Positions 52,049 to 61,454 are shown, counted from the stretch's first letter. The stretch: 64,000 bases of DNA from JANMEB01 sp041745295 (GCA_041745295.1 JBGTJE010000043.1:56341-120340); one strand, 5' to 3'. Numbers and translations are program-made. Notes: generated by a model not told the origin, from the sequence alone.

Positions 52049-52396
52049 CTACTTTTTGAGGACCGAGTCGAGAATCTGGCTGAACTCGGTGTTGGAAAAG
52101 TCCATTTTGGCGGAGGCGGTGGCACAAAGACGTTTTTCAATCTCGGCGAGTTCGCCATCGGCCGCCATCATGCGGATCATCTCTTGCATCAACTGGATCC
52201 GCGCGGGTTTCGATTCCGGGAGATCGATGTGGATTGCGCCGGTCGATACGTCTGAAATCGACATTTCGAATTCGGTGAATCCAATCCCCCAGCGCTCAGC
52301 CCGCTCGGCCAAGAATTCCAATTCTTCATCGGTAAAGCGGCAATCGGACGCCGCCAGGTTCACTAAGTTCTGAAACAACGCCCAGTTCCGATCCAT
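52049..52396 (-). CDS. TerB-like domain protein
   Basis: A 115-residue helical protein. NLVNLAASDCRFTDEELEFL and MIRMMAADGELAEIEKRLC are two copies of the acidic helix pair (xxxADGxxxxxExxxL) typical of TerB/DjlA-N domains, which are proposed to bind metal ions. ATG 52396 has GAGGG just upstream. It is a single gene; TerB partners (TerC, TerD, kinases) are not adjacent. The 268 bases downstream (51781-52048) hold no gene or strong terminator. Confidence 0.75.
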   Translation of the reverse strand: MDRNWALFQNLVNLAASDCRFTDEELEFLAERAERWGIGFTEFEMSISDVSTGAIHIDLPESKPARIQLMQEMIRMMAADGELAEIEKRLCATASAKMDFSNTEFSQILDSVLKK

Positions 52397-52534
52397 AAGA
52401 CCCTCTGTCAGTCCTTCAAACTTGATTCGGCGCAAAACAAATCTCGTCCAAACCGTGGAATAACTGTATGGGGAAATGGCCGCCTGCGAAACCGGGCCCT
52501 AGCGGCGATTTTGGGGCGATGCGATCGCTTCCTC

Positions 52535-52627
52535 GTAGGCATCTCGCTCCGCGAGATGGAACCGGTCGTGACAAACGCATTAACGATTAGATGGCGCAGC
52601 TATCCTCTCGCGGAGCGAGAGGGCTAC
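52535..52627. repeat. Repeat family B, 93 bp unit, copy 3
   Basis: Left hairpin 52535-52559 (GTAGGCATCTCGC, TCC, GCGAGATGG) and right hairpin 52604-52627 (CCTCTCGC, GGA, GCGAGAGG, GCTAC). Orientation and length match copy 2 within one base. Confidence 0.8.
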
Positions 52628-52642
52628 TAAAGAGCGGTCCTC

Positions 52643-54436
52643 TCATTTTTGGGCCAGTTTGATAACTCCGTCCCAATCGGAGGGGGGCTGGCGGTTGTGC
52701 TGAGCGATATAGCCGGTCAAGAAATCCTTGGCTTCGTCGTCGGCCGTGTACCGCTGAAGACTGTGGTAGGCCGCATTCCATTGCCCCGCGACAAACTGCG
52801 TTAGGGCTTGGTCGTAATTCGCCAAGTCGGAGGCCCGAATGGCGCAGTCCGGTCCTTCGGGTGGCAGCAGTTGACTGACTTGAATCGAGGACGTCATGCC
52901 GTACGGCCGAAAGACGGCGAGTTTGCGGGCTCGAAGGGGGATCTCGGTTTGGTTAGCGGCGTCGGCGAGCTGCGCATTGACCGCGGTCGCAGTGGTCTCG
53001 TCCATCAGAATTGGCACGTGCAAGAATCGGGTCATCGACTCCAGCCGCGCGGCGAGATTCACGACCGGACCGAACACGGTCACTTTGGCTTGATCGCTCG
53101 TCCCTATTCGCCCGGCGACGGCGTTTCCGGTGGCGATGCCGATTCCCATATTGAAGTCGCGCATCGATTCATCGCTATCGGCCAAAACCCGAATTTCCGA
53201 TTGGATCGCCAACGCCATTTGGCAGGCTCGGATCTCGGCGTCGGGTTGCGGAAGGGGCCAGCCCCAAAACCCCATCGCCGCGTCGCCGTGGAAATCGCCG
53301 ACCACGCCGCCGTTGGCCAGAATGTGCTTGGTGGTGACTCCGAGGGCCTGGCTGACGCGATTGAGCAAATCCAACAGATTGTCCGCCAGCAATTCCGAAG
53401 TCTTGGAAAAGCCGCGCAAGTCACAAAAGATCACGCTGACGTGGCACTCGCGCGGTACGAGCACCTCTTCGGGATCGCGCTCCGCCAAGGCCTGCAAGAC
53501 GATCGGTGAGAAAAACGAACGCAAGCTCGCTTGGTTGCGCTCAAGTCGCTGGACTTGGCGCAAGTTCGAGAGCATTGAGCCGACGAGTTCCGCGAATTTC
53601 ACGTCACCGCGCAAGTCGACTTGGCTCGGGCCCATTGCATCGGAATCCTCCGACATCGGCGAGGTTGCCCCGGCCAAGTACAATGCCCAGCCGCGCGTCG
53701 CCGGGCTACTCACCGGTGTGGCGAACGCCCACAAATGCTGTTGATCGACGGTGTACGCCGGGTCCATCCGCGTCTCGCCACTCCAGACGTGCAAGATCGA
53801 TTGCTGCTCGGCGATGGCTTGACGGATCAAGCGTTCGCTTGGTTGAAAAGAGCGGTCGATGATCGTACGGCGATCCCAGTGCAAGATCTTGACCGCTTGG
53901 TCCTGCCCTTCATCCAACTGAACGATGGCGACGCTAGTAGCCGAATCGATTCCAGCCAATAAGACGTTACTCAGTCGCGTGAACAAATCCAAATCGTTGG
54001 TTGCGCTGGAAATAATTTCCGGCAACTGGCCCAACACGGCGATCCGCTTTTCCGCGTCTCGATAACGCGTTTGCCGCAAGAGTTCGCTGGAGAAAAACTG
54101 CTCGCGGATGGGTTGGGGAACGTCGAGCGTGGCGCGGGCACTTTCGCCGCTGAGCGTAAACGTCGTCTTGCCAATTACAAAATGTTCGCCCGTTTGCACC
54201 CAGAATTCGTCGAGCGGTTTGCCGCGATAGAAAACCGGATTGCGGGCCGCGGGTAATTTTTTTACGAGCAACCGCTGTGCGTCCAAGGCGATCGAAACGT
54301 GGCGTCCCGAAACTTGGTCATCCCAAGGGACGCCGCAGCTTTCCGACGAGCGGCCCAATTCGATTGTCTGACCGGAAACGAGCGGCCGGCGCCATCGATT
54401 TTCGGGCCGGGGGCCTTGGGCAATGAGGTCGAGCAT
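52643..54436 (-). CDS. Class III adenylate/guanylate cyclase with FHA and GAF-like domains
   Basis: A 597-residue signalling enzyme. FHA domain at about 15-100 (IELGRSSESCGVPWDDQVSG and RHVSIALDAQRLLVKK), which binds phosphothreonine. A GAF-like domain at about 125-285. The cyclase catalytic domain at about 320-500 has the first metal Asp in VIFCDLRGFSKT and the second in FHGDAAMGFWGWP, then GIGIATGNAVAGRIG and VNLAARLES. It should make cAMP (or cGMP) in response to phosphorylated partners. ATG 54436 is chosen over TTG 54454; neither has a clear ribosome-binding site. The FHA domain suggests control by one of the Ser/Thr kinases. Confidence 0.9.
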   Translation of the reverse strand: MLDLIAQGPRPENRWRRPLVSGQTIELGRSSESCGVPWDDQVSGRHVSIALDAQRLLVKKLPAARNPVFYRGKPLDEFWVQTGEHFVIGKTTFTLSGESARATLDVPQPIREQFFSSELLRQTRYRDAEKRIAVLGQLPEIISSATNDLDLFTRLSNVLLAGIDSATSVAIVQLDEGQDQAVKILHWDRRTIIDRSFQPSERLIRQAIAEQQSILHVWSGETRMDPAYTVDQQHLWAFATPVSSPATRGWALYLAGATSPMSEDSDAMGPSQVDLRGDVKFAELVGSMLSNLRQVQRLERNQASLRSFFSPIVLQALAERDPEEVLVPRECHVSVIFCDLRGFSKTSELLADNLLDLLNRVSQALGVTTKHILANGGVVGDFHGDAAMGFWGWPLPQPDAEIRACQMALAIQSEIRVLADSDESMRDFNMGIGIATGNAVAGRIGTSDQAKVTVFGPVVNLAARLESMTRFLHVPILMDETTATAVNAQLADAANQTEIPLRARKLAVFRPYGMTSSIQVSQLLPPEGPDCAIRASDLANYDQALTQFVAGQWNAAYHSLQRYTADDEAKDFLTGYIAQHNRQPPSDWDGVIKLAQK

Positions 54437-54589
54437 GAGTTGCCACGAATGCAAACGAATCAGCGATACCGGCGCATTTTATAAGAAGTGGCGCTCGACC
54501 GGCAGATAGCTATTGCCCGACCCCGACAATTCGATCAACGCAAGGCCGCAATGACGCTAAGGAATGAGAGAGTTACGTGCGCAACTATT

Positions 54590-54619
54590 GTAGGGTGGGA
54601 CGAGTCTTCTAGTCCCACC
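54590..54619. repeat. GTAG-headed hairpin, family H
   Basis: GTAGGGTGGGAC, a 10-base loop and GTCCCACC. Only one copy is seen in the window. Together with 54687-54715 it fills the 311-base spacer before the cyclase gene, which has no other feature. Confidence 0.6.
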
Positions 54620-54686
54620 AATTACCGCAGGCACAACTCTCGGTGCGGAAAATACACCAGTCGCAGCGCGATCCAACTTCAGGTTC

Positions 54687-54715
54687 GATAGCCGCGGAGC
54701 GGCGGCAGGCCGCCA
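54687..54715. repeat. Repeat family E, copy 2
   Basis: GATAGCCGCGGAGCGGCGG followed by CAGGCCGCCAC; it is related to 18416-18449. Confidence 0.5.
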
Positions 54716-54747
54716 CTTCGTGGCTAAGAACTTGGACCAGCCTGGCG

Positions 54748-55497
54748 CTATATCAGCACGTTGAGCAGCCAGACGGACATTCCAACGATGCTGGCGATCG
54801 CGGCGCCGAGAAACAGTTGCAACTTGCGGGTGTGATATCCGCGCGTCAGAAAATCCATCCGCAAATAGGAGTGAATGCTCGCCAACAGCAGGAGCAGTCC
54901 GCCCCCGATTACCGACCATTGCGTCAGTCGATCTCGCTGACGAAGCTCGACGAGTTCGACTTTCTTTTTCGCCCATAAGTCGGTCACATGTTTGACGACT
55001 TTGTCGGACATGGCGAGTTGTGCAAAGCTGCGGTACATCGAATACGCACCGTTCGGCGCGCTCGAAGGCAGCTCGAACACGCAGGGGACTCGCAAGTGAT
55101 TGACCATCCACTCGGCGCGAATTGTAGCCGGAGGGATCTCGACGTGCGTGGCGACTTCGGCAGAAAATCGCTCGCGAATCCAATCGCTGACCACGCGCTG
55201 CATTTCTCGATCCAGGTCCGCTTCCGCGTCCGCCGCGGACATGACTGCATCGGTCGCGGCAACGAAATACTCGACGTCGTTCTCCTCGAACCGGTCCATC
55301 TCGGTCCAAGCGGGCAACGGTGGCGTCTTCAGCCATTCGGCTTGCGCCGCGACCGGTCCAAAGTCCTTTTCCGCATTCTGCTTGGTATCATCCCCCCACG
55401 CCAAAACGGCCAGCCCAAGGAACGCCGAACAAAGTCCGCAAACATAGCTTGCGCCCTGCCCCGATTGCCTACCGTTAAAGTAACACCGATTCGACAT
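54748..55497 (-). CDS. Exported membrane protein of unknown function
   Basis: A protein of about 249 residues with an N-terminal hydrophobic signal (CGLCSAFLGLAVLAW), an extracytoplasmic domain of about 140 residues (WIRERFSAEVATHVEIPPAT and RAEWMVNHLRVPCVFELPS), and two C-terminal transmembrane helices (VIGGGLLLLLASIHSYL and LGAAIASIVGMSVWLL). It begins about 30 bases after the kinase gene on the same strand and is probably in that operon. ATG 55497 has GGGAAG upstream; ATG 55515 is an alternative. I do not recognise the family. Confidence 0.75.
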   Translation of the reverse strand: MSNRCYFNGRQSGQGASYVCGLCSAFLGLAVLAWGDDTKQNAEKDFGPVAAQAEWLKTPPLPAWTEMDRFEENDVEYFVAATDAVMSAADAEADLDREMQRVVSDWIRERFSAEVATHVEIPPATIRAEWMVNHLRVPCVFELPSSAPNGAYSMYRSFAQLAMSDKVVKHVTDLWAKKKVELVELRQRDRLTQWSVIGGGLLLLLASIHSYLRMDFLTRGYHTRKLQLFLGAAIASIVGMSVWLLNVLI

Positions 55498-55527
55498 ACG
55501 ATCGCTACTTCCCATTCAACAATTGAC

Positions 55528-57606
55528 TTACGCCCGACCCATCGCCGCCAAGCGGATCTGTCGGCGTTGCGTTTGATTGATCCAAGGTGCGGCCAGTTGC
55601 GTTGCGACCGCCGCGGCAACCACCACAAGGCAACCGGCAATTTGCGGGAACTGAAAGGCTTCGGCAAGCAAAATGGCGGCCAGCCAGCACAGACTTACCG
55701 ACCAAATACTAAGCCGGGTTTTGCGCGTCGGATCGGCTTGTCGCCACCAGCGCAGGGCCGCAAAAACGCCGCCAAAGAAAATTAGGAATAAGGGAAGCAA
55801 CGGTTGCCCTTGCGGGTCCACCAAGGTCTTTAGTATTTCGGGATCCAACAAGTCTGTGGTCGAGGCTAAGCTCAGCCGGTCGAAATTCAGCTCCAAACCT
55901 TGGCCGACGCCGTAGGAAAACAGAGCAATCAACAACCCAATCGCCAGCATCCAAAAGCGGCGCACCAAGTTTTCGCCGGACGAGTCTTCCCAGAGTTTCC
56001 CGCAGATGAGGATCGACCAGCTTGCGGCAATGGCCGTCAAGGTAACCCAAACTCCGAACGTCCAGCCGCCAACCGCAGAGTTTTGCGAATAAAACGTTCC
56101 CGTCAAAAGTCCAAACACCATCGCCACGATTGCCGACGTGAGCAGTGAACCCGTCAAGTCGCTCAATCGCTCGCGCGTTGAGCGCGAGAGAAGCGATTGT
56201 CGCATGTGATATTCCAAATCTCGCCGCGAAATCTTGATTGGTTTGACGATTTCCTTCTTCGGAGAGATGAACCAAGCCCGTGCGACCAGATAGGGCAAAT
56301 ACACACAGGCAAAAACCAGTCCCAACGGCAACAGCCAGGTCGAATTGGTCACCAAGACGAGCGCCGCAACCACCAGCAGGCAGGTTTTCGCCGTCGTCCC
56401 CAACTGCGAGCGATTCCATTGGTCGATCAGCGTGTGATAGGTCGACGTCAAAGCCCGCGCGATCGGTTCGTTCTTGGCGGCCGCCAAAGGAACCCCCAGG
56501 ACTTTGAAGCCGGGATCGTGCTCGACAATTTCGGCATCGATCACCGATTCCATTCGTCCGAAGACGATTTCCGAATCGTCGCCGATATACATAGTCTCTT
56601 TTTCGACCGCCGGATTTGTCGCGACGGGCGATTTCACCGCGACGGGAATCGATCGCGGCTTGGGTCGCGGATTCCCACCACCCAGCGATCCTGGCTGCGA
56701 ACCAACATAGGATTGTCCATCGCTTCCCGCGGGGCAGTCGACCATCATTTCGTCGATCGAGTGATATCGTTCGTCCGGGTCTTTGGCCAACGCCCGGAAG
56801 AGAACCGAGCGAAATGCGGCCGGAACCGGATCGAGATTCACGTCAGCGGTCAGATGCTTCATGATGATTTCTTGGCTCGTCTCGCCATCAAAGGGGAGCC
56901 GCCCGCAGAGCATCTCGTACAAAATGACTCCCAGCGCATAGATATCGATTTCTTTGCCGTAGACCCCTTTGCCGATTTCGGGAGCCATGTAGTGGAACGT
57001 TCCGACGCTCTCGGTCTGTCCACTGCGCCGGCTGCACGAAATGAATTTGGATAAGCCGTAATCGCCAATTTTCACGACGTCTTCGTCGGCGTCATAGAAG
57101 ATGTTGCCCGGCTTCAGGTCGCGGTGCACGATGCCGTTATTGTGTAAGTAATTGACGCCCGCGCAAGCGCTGCGGAACCAGCGCTGAACTTCGTTGAGCG
57201 GCATGCCGCCGGGATGGCGCTCGACCGCATCGCGCAAACTATCGCCCGGGACGTATTCCATCACGACCCAACTTTCGCCGGAATCGGTCGTGCAGATATC
57301 CCACAGCGAGATCAGGTTGACGTGTTTGAGATTCAAACACTGGCGGACGCCGCGCAATTCGATATCGAGATTGCGTTTGATGTGTTTGAGGGCGACTTCT
57401 TTGCCGGAATCGCTGATCGCGAAGTACACTTCGCCGAATCCGCCGACGCCGATCCCGCGCTTGATCGTGTAACCGTTCAAGGGGCGCGCACCACTCGGGT
57501 ACGCAAAGCGGACCTTCTTGCCTCGAATCGTCTCGACGGCTTCGTTCATGTCAGGGGCCTGTCGCGGGGCGAGCTCGGATTCCAACGTACCCATTGTATC
57601 GCGCAT
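55528..57606 (-). CDS. Ser/Thr protein kinase with multi-pass membrane C-terminus
   Basis: A kinase of about 692 residues. The N-terminal stretch EAVETIRGKKVRFAYPSG leads to the kinase domain: GVGGFGEVYFAI, Lys in EVALKHIKRN, HRDLKPGNIFY, IGDYGLSKF (DYG replaces DFG) and HYMAPEIGKGVYGK. A linker of about 120 residues follows. The C-terminal half has about eight hydrophobic helices in pairs (for example TAKTCLLVVAALVLVTN, LLTSAIVAMVFGLLTG). Starts at 57669, 57606, 57594 and 57549 are all possible; none has a good ribosome-binding site. It follows the FHA gene closely and precedes 54748, forming a signalling operon. Confidence 0.88.
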   Translation of the reverse strand: MRDTMGTLESELAPRQAPDMNEAVETIRGKKVRFAYPSGARPLNGYTIKRGIGVGGFGEVYFAISDSGKEVALKHIKRNLDIELRGVRQCLNLKHVNLISLWDICTTDSGESWVVMEYVPGDSLRDAVERHPGGMPLNEVQRWFRSACAGVNYLHNNGIVHRDLKPGNIFYDADEDVVKIGDYGLSKFISCSRRSGQTESVGTFHYMAPEIGKGVYGKEIDIYALGVILYEMLCGRLPFDGETSQEIIMKHLTADVNLDPVPAAFRSVLFRALAKDPDERYHSIDEMMVDCPAGSDGQSYVGSQPGSLGGGNPRPKPRSIPVAVKSPVATNPAVEKETMYIGDDSEIVFGRMESVIDAEIVEHDPGFKVLGVPLAAAKNEPIARALTSTYHTLIDQWNRSQLGTTAKTCLLVVAALVLVTNSTWLLPLGLVFACVYLPYLVARAWFISPKKEIVKPIKISRRDLEYHMRQSLLSRSTRERLSDLTGSLLTSAIVAMVFGLLTGTFYSQNSAVGGWTFGVWVTLTAIAASWSILICGKLWEDSSGENLVRRFWMLAIGLLIALFSYGVGQGLELNFDRLSLASTTDLLDPEILKTLVDPQGQPLLPLFLIFFGGVFAALRWWRQADPTRKTRLSIWSVSLCWLAAILLAEAFQFPQIAGCLVVVAAAVATQLAAPWINQTQRRQIRLAAMGRA

Positions 57607-57679
57607 CTGCTTGCTTCGGATCAAAAATTCGGTTGTCAACCCACAATCCAAACGCCAAACCAGCCCCATGGGGCCAGTC

Positions 57680-59080
57680 TCAAACCGTCTCTAATGTCAT
57701 GGAAAACCCGTCACCCGAAATCCGACATGCGTCGGATAATTTTACCTGTTTGGAAAATACCTTCCCGTCGACTTCGAAGTTTCCGGCATACCGGCAAGTC
57801 CAGCCGTTTCGCCCAACACAAAGCACCAATTCGCCTTCCATTTCCGGACAGACGATATGACTGCTTGCTTGCGGTCCCATGATAATCGTGTCAGCGACCA
57901 AGAGGATCGCGTCGGCCCACGGCTGTGTCCGGTGACGACTGACGATATTCAGTCGCGCGGACGCGCTCAGCGGATGCGGCAATCGGAACTCGATCGCCAC
58001 GGTCTTGCCCAAAGTCAGTCGTTGATTATTCAGAAGCAAATGGGGCGTTGCGATGGCTTGGCGGCCGATGCTCACTTCGGACAAGGCGGTCGCCAAGAAG
58101 TCGCTGCCAGATCGCGCGATGCGCAAGTGTTTGCGGTGCAAGTCGCCTAAAATGGGAATCTCGATTCCGGCGTCCGGAAGGGCTCGACCGATCGTGACTT
58201 GGGGATCCGAGCACAACAAGAATCCTCCAACTCCGTCGACCCACAACATGGAACGATTCATTTTCGCTCGACCTGCAGCCTTGCTGAGATTGGTATCGGT
58301 GTCGGTTAACTTCCCAGCCGACGTATCGTGTAGTGCTGGCTCGCGAGGTGGAAGATGGTCCGCGATCAAGGCCGGCTGTTGACGCTTCATGCTCCGACGC
58401 AGCGCGTCGGCTGCGAACTGCAAATGCGGCGCGATATCCAACAACTGCGAGGAGACTTGGCGGGCGGTCGACCAGCGAGATTCTTGCAAGGCCGATTGCA
58501 AGCGATTGGTGAGTCCACCGGCCGTGGCCGTTTGCTGCGACAGCGCTTGACGCCGCGATTGCACCCACGTCAAATCGGGACGCGAGGCGAGGACTTTTTC
58601 CAAGGCTTGTTGGGCGTCGGACCAAGCCCCTTGGGCCGCCAGCTGCTCCGCTTGTTGAATTCGGTTCGATAATGCTTCGATCCGATCGGCGCGGGAATCG
58701 AGGATCCGCCGTCGCTTCAAATCGCCCACGACACGGAGGGCTTGCCTCGGCCGTCCGGCGATCAAATGGGCCTCGGCCGTCTCGACTGCCAGTTCCACTA
58801 ATTCTTGGCGTTGCCGCAAGAGTTGTGGGGGGCAACCGCCGCTGACCAAATCGTAAAGCCGATCGGCGTGGGCGAGATCCTGCCAAGCCAATATGAAATC
58901 TGCGCGCGACGCACTGGCTTGAGCCCGGGCCATCAGCTTTTGGGCAAGTTGTCCGGCCAGCTCGGGGCCGCCGCGAAACTCGTGCAGTTGCGTTTGCACG
59001 AACAGCGCGGTTGCCTCGCTGAGCTTTCCAGCGTCAGCTTGCTCGGTCACTTTGCGGAATTTTAATCGCCAGAACAACAT
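57680..59080 (-). CDS. FHA-like protein with helical repeat N-terminus
   Basis: A 466-residue cytoplasmic protein. Residues 1-235 are Ala/Leu/Gln-rich helical repeats of TPR type (KLSEATALFVQTQLHEFRG, GAWSDAQQALEKVLASRPDL). From about 275 a beta-rich region looks like a divergent FHA domain (DPQVTIGRALPDAGIEIPIL, then LHRKHLRIARSGSDF), possibly with a second degenerate copy (TIIMGPQASSHIVCPEMEG). FHA domains bind phosphothreonine; the next gene is a kinase, so this protein is a plausible substrate or partner. It is the first gene of the operon. No ribosome-binding site is evident at ATG 59080. Confidence 0.75.
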   Translation of the reverse strand: MLFWRLKFRKVTEQADAGKLSEATALFVQTQLHEFRGGPELAGQLAQKLMARAQASASRADFILAWQDLAHADRLYDLVSGGCPPQLLRQRQELVELAVETAEAHLIAGRPRQALRVVGDLKRRRILDSRADRIEALSNRIQQAEQLAAQGAWSDAQQALEKVLASRPDLTWVQSRRQALSQQTATAGGLTNRLQSALQESRWSTARQVSSQLLDIAPHLQFAADALRRSMKRQQPALIADHLPPREPALHDTSAGKLTDTDTNLSKAAGRAKMNRSMLWVDGVGGFLLCSDPQVTIGRALPDAGIEIPILGDLHRKHLRIARSGSDFLATALSEVSIGRQAIATPHLLLNNQRLTLGKTVAIEFRLPHPLSASARLNIVSRHRTQPWADAILLVADTIIMGPQASSHIVCPEMEGELVLCVGRNGWTCRYAGNFEVDGKVFSKQVKLSDACRISGDGFSMTLETV

Positions 59081-59154
59081 GGTCGCGGATCTACAAAAAG
59101 TCTTTCACTTTGTTTAGCGGTAAGCCGGGGGCGCCTGCGCCTCCGTTCGTTTAA

Positions 59155-59231
59155 CGCCAAGCCGAAGGCGCCGGCTTCTTTGTCTATCGCCACGGCGAAG
59201 AAAACACGATGCCGTCGCCTTCGGCTTGGCG
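59155..59231. repeat. Repeat family M, inverted pair
   Basis: CGCCAAGCCGAAGGCG (59155-59170) recurs as its exact reverse complement at 59216-59231. A related GCCGGGGGCGCC sequence stands at 59124. It lies upstream of the FHA-kinase operon. Confidence 0.75.
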
Positions 59232-59276
59232 AAACGATGAATCTTCTGAGCGTGACCCTATAAAGAGTAGCAATCC

Positions 59277-59311
59277 AAAAAAAGGGCCCCGGCCATTATA
59301 GCGCGGGGCCC
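59277..59311 (-). terminator. Rho-independent terminator of the gene at 59330-60133
   Basis: On the minus strand GGGCCCCG and CGGGGCCC form the stem, followed by seven Ts. It starts about 19 bases after the stop codon. Confidence 0.9.
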
Positions 59312-59329
59312 ATTAAGGTTTGGGATTAG

Positions 59330-60133
59330 TTACTTCGTGGCCACGTCGGTAGACTTATCGCGGCTGAAGTATTCATCAACTTGTTGGCTGATGTCGACAT
59401 CGCTTTCCTCTGATTCATCTTCGGCCGGGATGGCTCCGACGAATTGCGGGGTCAATTGCAACATCTGCGCTTCGACTTCGATCTGGGTCGAAATGCCTTG
59501 GATCATCTCGCGGGTTTCGGCCAATTCGCTGCCATCAAAGTTCAGCTTGTTGGCGGTTTTCGCGACGTCGACCATTTGTTTGCGGGCGACGAGATTTTCG
59601 ATTTCGATTTCCAGTTCGTGGCGTTGAGAAATGGTCTGCTCCAAGCGGCTCTTGGCAGCTTCGAGACCTTGTTCACGCAAATCCAGCGTCTTTCTCAGGT
59701 CGACCAGCGTTCGTTCGCTGGTTTGAAACACGCGGAATCGAGACTTTAGGTCGTCTTTCACGCGATCGTTCGAATAGGACTTGCCCTTGGTCGACGTGTA
59801 GACTTCGTCTCCCGAGTCCAAGTGATTCTTCAGACGCATGATTTGCGCTTGTTGCCGGTCCAATTCGGTTTGGCCGCTGGCCAGTTTTTCCTTGACGACG
59901 CGGACGTCGACTTCCTCTTTCGCGACGTTCATCATCATGTCGCGGACTTCACTGTCCACGTTCTTCAGCTGGTCGCGAGCCGTATCGATCTGCATCGCGA
60001 TGGGAACTGCTTCTTGGGCTGCTTGGCGGACCTTGTGGAACGAGGTCTTGGCGTACGGGATGAGGCGGCTGCCGAACAACAACGACAGCACCAGCGCGCC
60101 TCCGCCGATAAAAATGGCGAGTTTCTTGATCAT
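59330..60133 (-). CDS. Single-pass membrane protein with long coiled coil
   Basis: A 267-residue protein. ATG 60133 is supported by GGAGG 8 bases upstream. One transmembrane helix (KLAIFIGGGALVLSLLFGS, residues 4-22) is followed by a long charged, heptad-rich coiled coil (about 35-235) and an acidic C-terminus (EDESEESDVDISQQ). The family looks like planctomycete proteins similar to phage-shock or flotillin-associated coiled coils, but no named domain is visible. It has its own terminator. The 283-base spacer to the next gene (divergent) contains a family K repeat. Confidence 0.78.
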   Translation of the reverse strand: MIKKLAIFIGGGALVLSLLFGSRLIPYAKTSFHKVRQAAQEAVPIAMQIDTARDQLKNVDSEVRDMMMNVAKEEVDVRVVKEKLASGQTELDRQQAQIMRLKNHLDSGDEVYTSTKGKSYSNDRVKDDLKSRFRVFQTSERTLVDLRKTLDLREQGLEAAKSRLEQTISQRHELEIEIENLVARKQMVDVAKTANKLNFDGSELAETREMIQGISTQIEVEAQMLQLTPQFVGAIPAEDESEESDVDISQQVDEYFSRDKSTDVATK

Positions 60134-60348
60134 CGAGATACCTCCAGAAAACGTTATACTTGCGGTCGTTTCGATCACAATTCGACGAACCCAGGGAGTA
60201 ATTCGCCTGCTTCTTGGCCGTCTTTGGAAAAATCCAGAAAATTTCAAAGGGGGTTTTCGCCCTGGAAATAGGACCCCCGCGGGTGTGGGCTCGAGGCGGT
60301 TTTGTTCGGTAATTGCCGGCCCCTCGCATGGCGACCATCGAGTTCCAT

Positions 60349-60388
60349 CGCCCCCGCCACGGGGGAGAGGGCGGGGTGAGGGGGCACC
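60349..60388. repeat. Repeat family K, variant
   Basis: CGCCCCCGCCACGGGGGAG followed by AGGGCGGGGTGAGGGGGCACC. The C-run and G-run layout is that of family K, but the sequence has drifted. Confidence 0.5.
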
Positions 60389-60416
60389 GGCAATTTCGGT
60401 TAGGCTTTCGGTAAGA

Positions 60417-61268
60417 ATGAACACTCAACCCAACAACAGGCTGCCCAAAGACGAGTACATTGAGCAAGCCCATTTATTTCGCTCACTCTGCGAGCGAATC
60501 GAGCAGAACGAGCCGATCCAAGTCCTGCTGAAGAGCATCTCCGCCGAGATTCTGGCGACGACGAATCTGCCTAAAGCAATTAATTTCATTCTCGACGAGT
60601 TGAATCACACCGGTCGAATTTCCACCGCAATGCGGCGGCTAACCCATTATTTCGCCGCCTTCCAAGCCTTTCTGATCGAGCAGTCGGAAGACGAACGCGG
60701 ACGATTCGATTCGCAGATGGCGTTTTCCATCTTGTATCACGAAGTCGCTTATCGGGCCGCCGAACCCACTCCGCAAGGAATGTTCTTCTTTCAATTCGAA
60801 GTTCTTTGCCGCAATCGATTAACCTACGACCACGGACTGGTCGCGATGGCCCAAGATCCGATCTACGACCGCCAATGGAGTCGTTGGATACTCGATATTC
60901 GCCACCAACTGGGAATCGTCGATATCGCGGACTTGGTCTACGTGCACAGCCAACATTACGTCGATCGCCAAGCCTCCCAACATCCCGATCCAGCCGATAT
61001 TCAGTCGGTAGTTTTGTTCGGCGAACAGGAAGGCCGAATTGCGTTGGCCAATCGTAAGACCGAACCGCTATTTTTCTTTTCCGCACTCCAGCGGCAGTTG
61101 CAATACCCTGCCGTTCCGCGGCGCAAGCTCCGCGACGACGCGCTCGACATCATGAACAAGTTGCAGCGGGTCGTCGAACGCTTAGAAGTTCGGATCAAGC
61201 TCTTGGAAGAGGAACAGCGCGAAAAAGGAATCGACTTGACTAAGTTCTATCAACGGCCCGACCCGTAG
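60417..61268 (+). CDS. Conserved-looking protein of unknown function
   Basis: A 283-residue soluble protein from ATG 60417. Features: LPKAINFILDELNHTGRIST, HYFAAFQAFLIEQSEDERGRF, AFSILYHEVAYRAAEP and a C-terminal coiled coil (NKLQRVVERLEVRIKLLEEE). There is no signal peptide, membrane segment or known catalytic motif. Codon use is like its neighbours. Its stop codon TAG is in a GTAGGT just before a family A repeat. I do not recognise the family. Confidence 0.78.
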   Translation: MNTQPNNRLPKDEYIEQAHLFRSLCERIEQNEPIQVLLKSISAEILATTNLPKAINFILDELNHTGRISTAMRRLTHYFAAFQAFLIEQSEDERGRFDSQMAFSILYHEVAYRAAEPTPQGMFFFQFEVLCRNRLTYDHGLVAMAQDPIYDRQWSRWILDIRHQLGIVDIADLVYVHSQHYVDRQASQHPDPADIQSVVLFGEQEGRIALANRKTEPLFFFSALQRQLQYPAVPRRKLRDDALDIMNKLQRVVERLEVRIKLLEEEQREKGIDLTKFYQRPDP

Positions 61269-61279
61269 GTTCCGCAAGA

Positions 61280-61440
61280 TAGGTCTCGCGAGCCGAGCGA
61301 GACCTTGATGCGCCGACGATGCAAACACTTCAAATACTGTTAACCGTCGAAAATCTCGTCGATAGCCCGCGGGCCGGTAACGCGACTCGAAATTGAAAAT
61401 CGTTAATACGTCCAGGTCTCGCGCGGATCGCGAGACCTAC
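61280..61440. repeat. Repeat family A, inverted pair, copy 4 (161 bp)
   Basis: The left unit 61280-61303 reads TAGGTCTCGCGAG and so on, with ATAG in place of GTAG; an extra GTAGGT head at 61265-61270 gives the stop codon of the upstream gene. The right unit 61416-61440 has a changed loop (CGGAT) and ends GCGAGACCTAC. Confidence 0.82.
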
Positions 61441-61454
61441 TTGTGAGACCTCCT

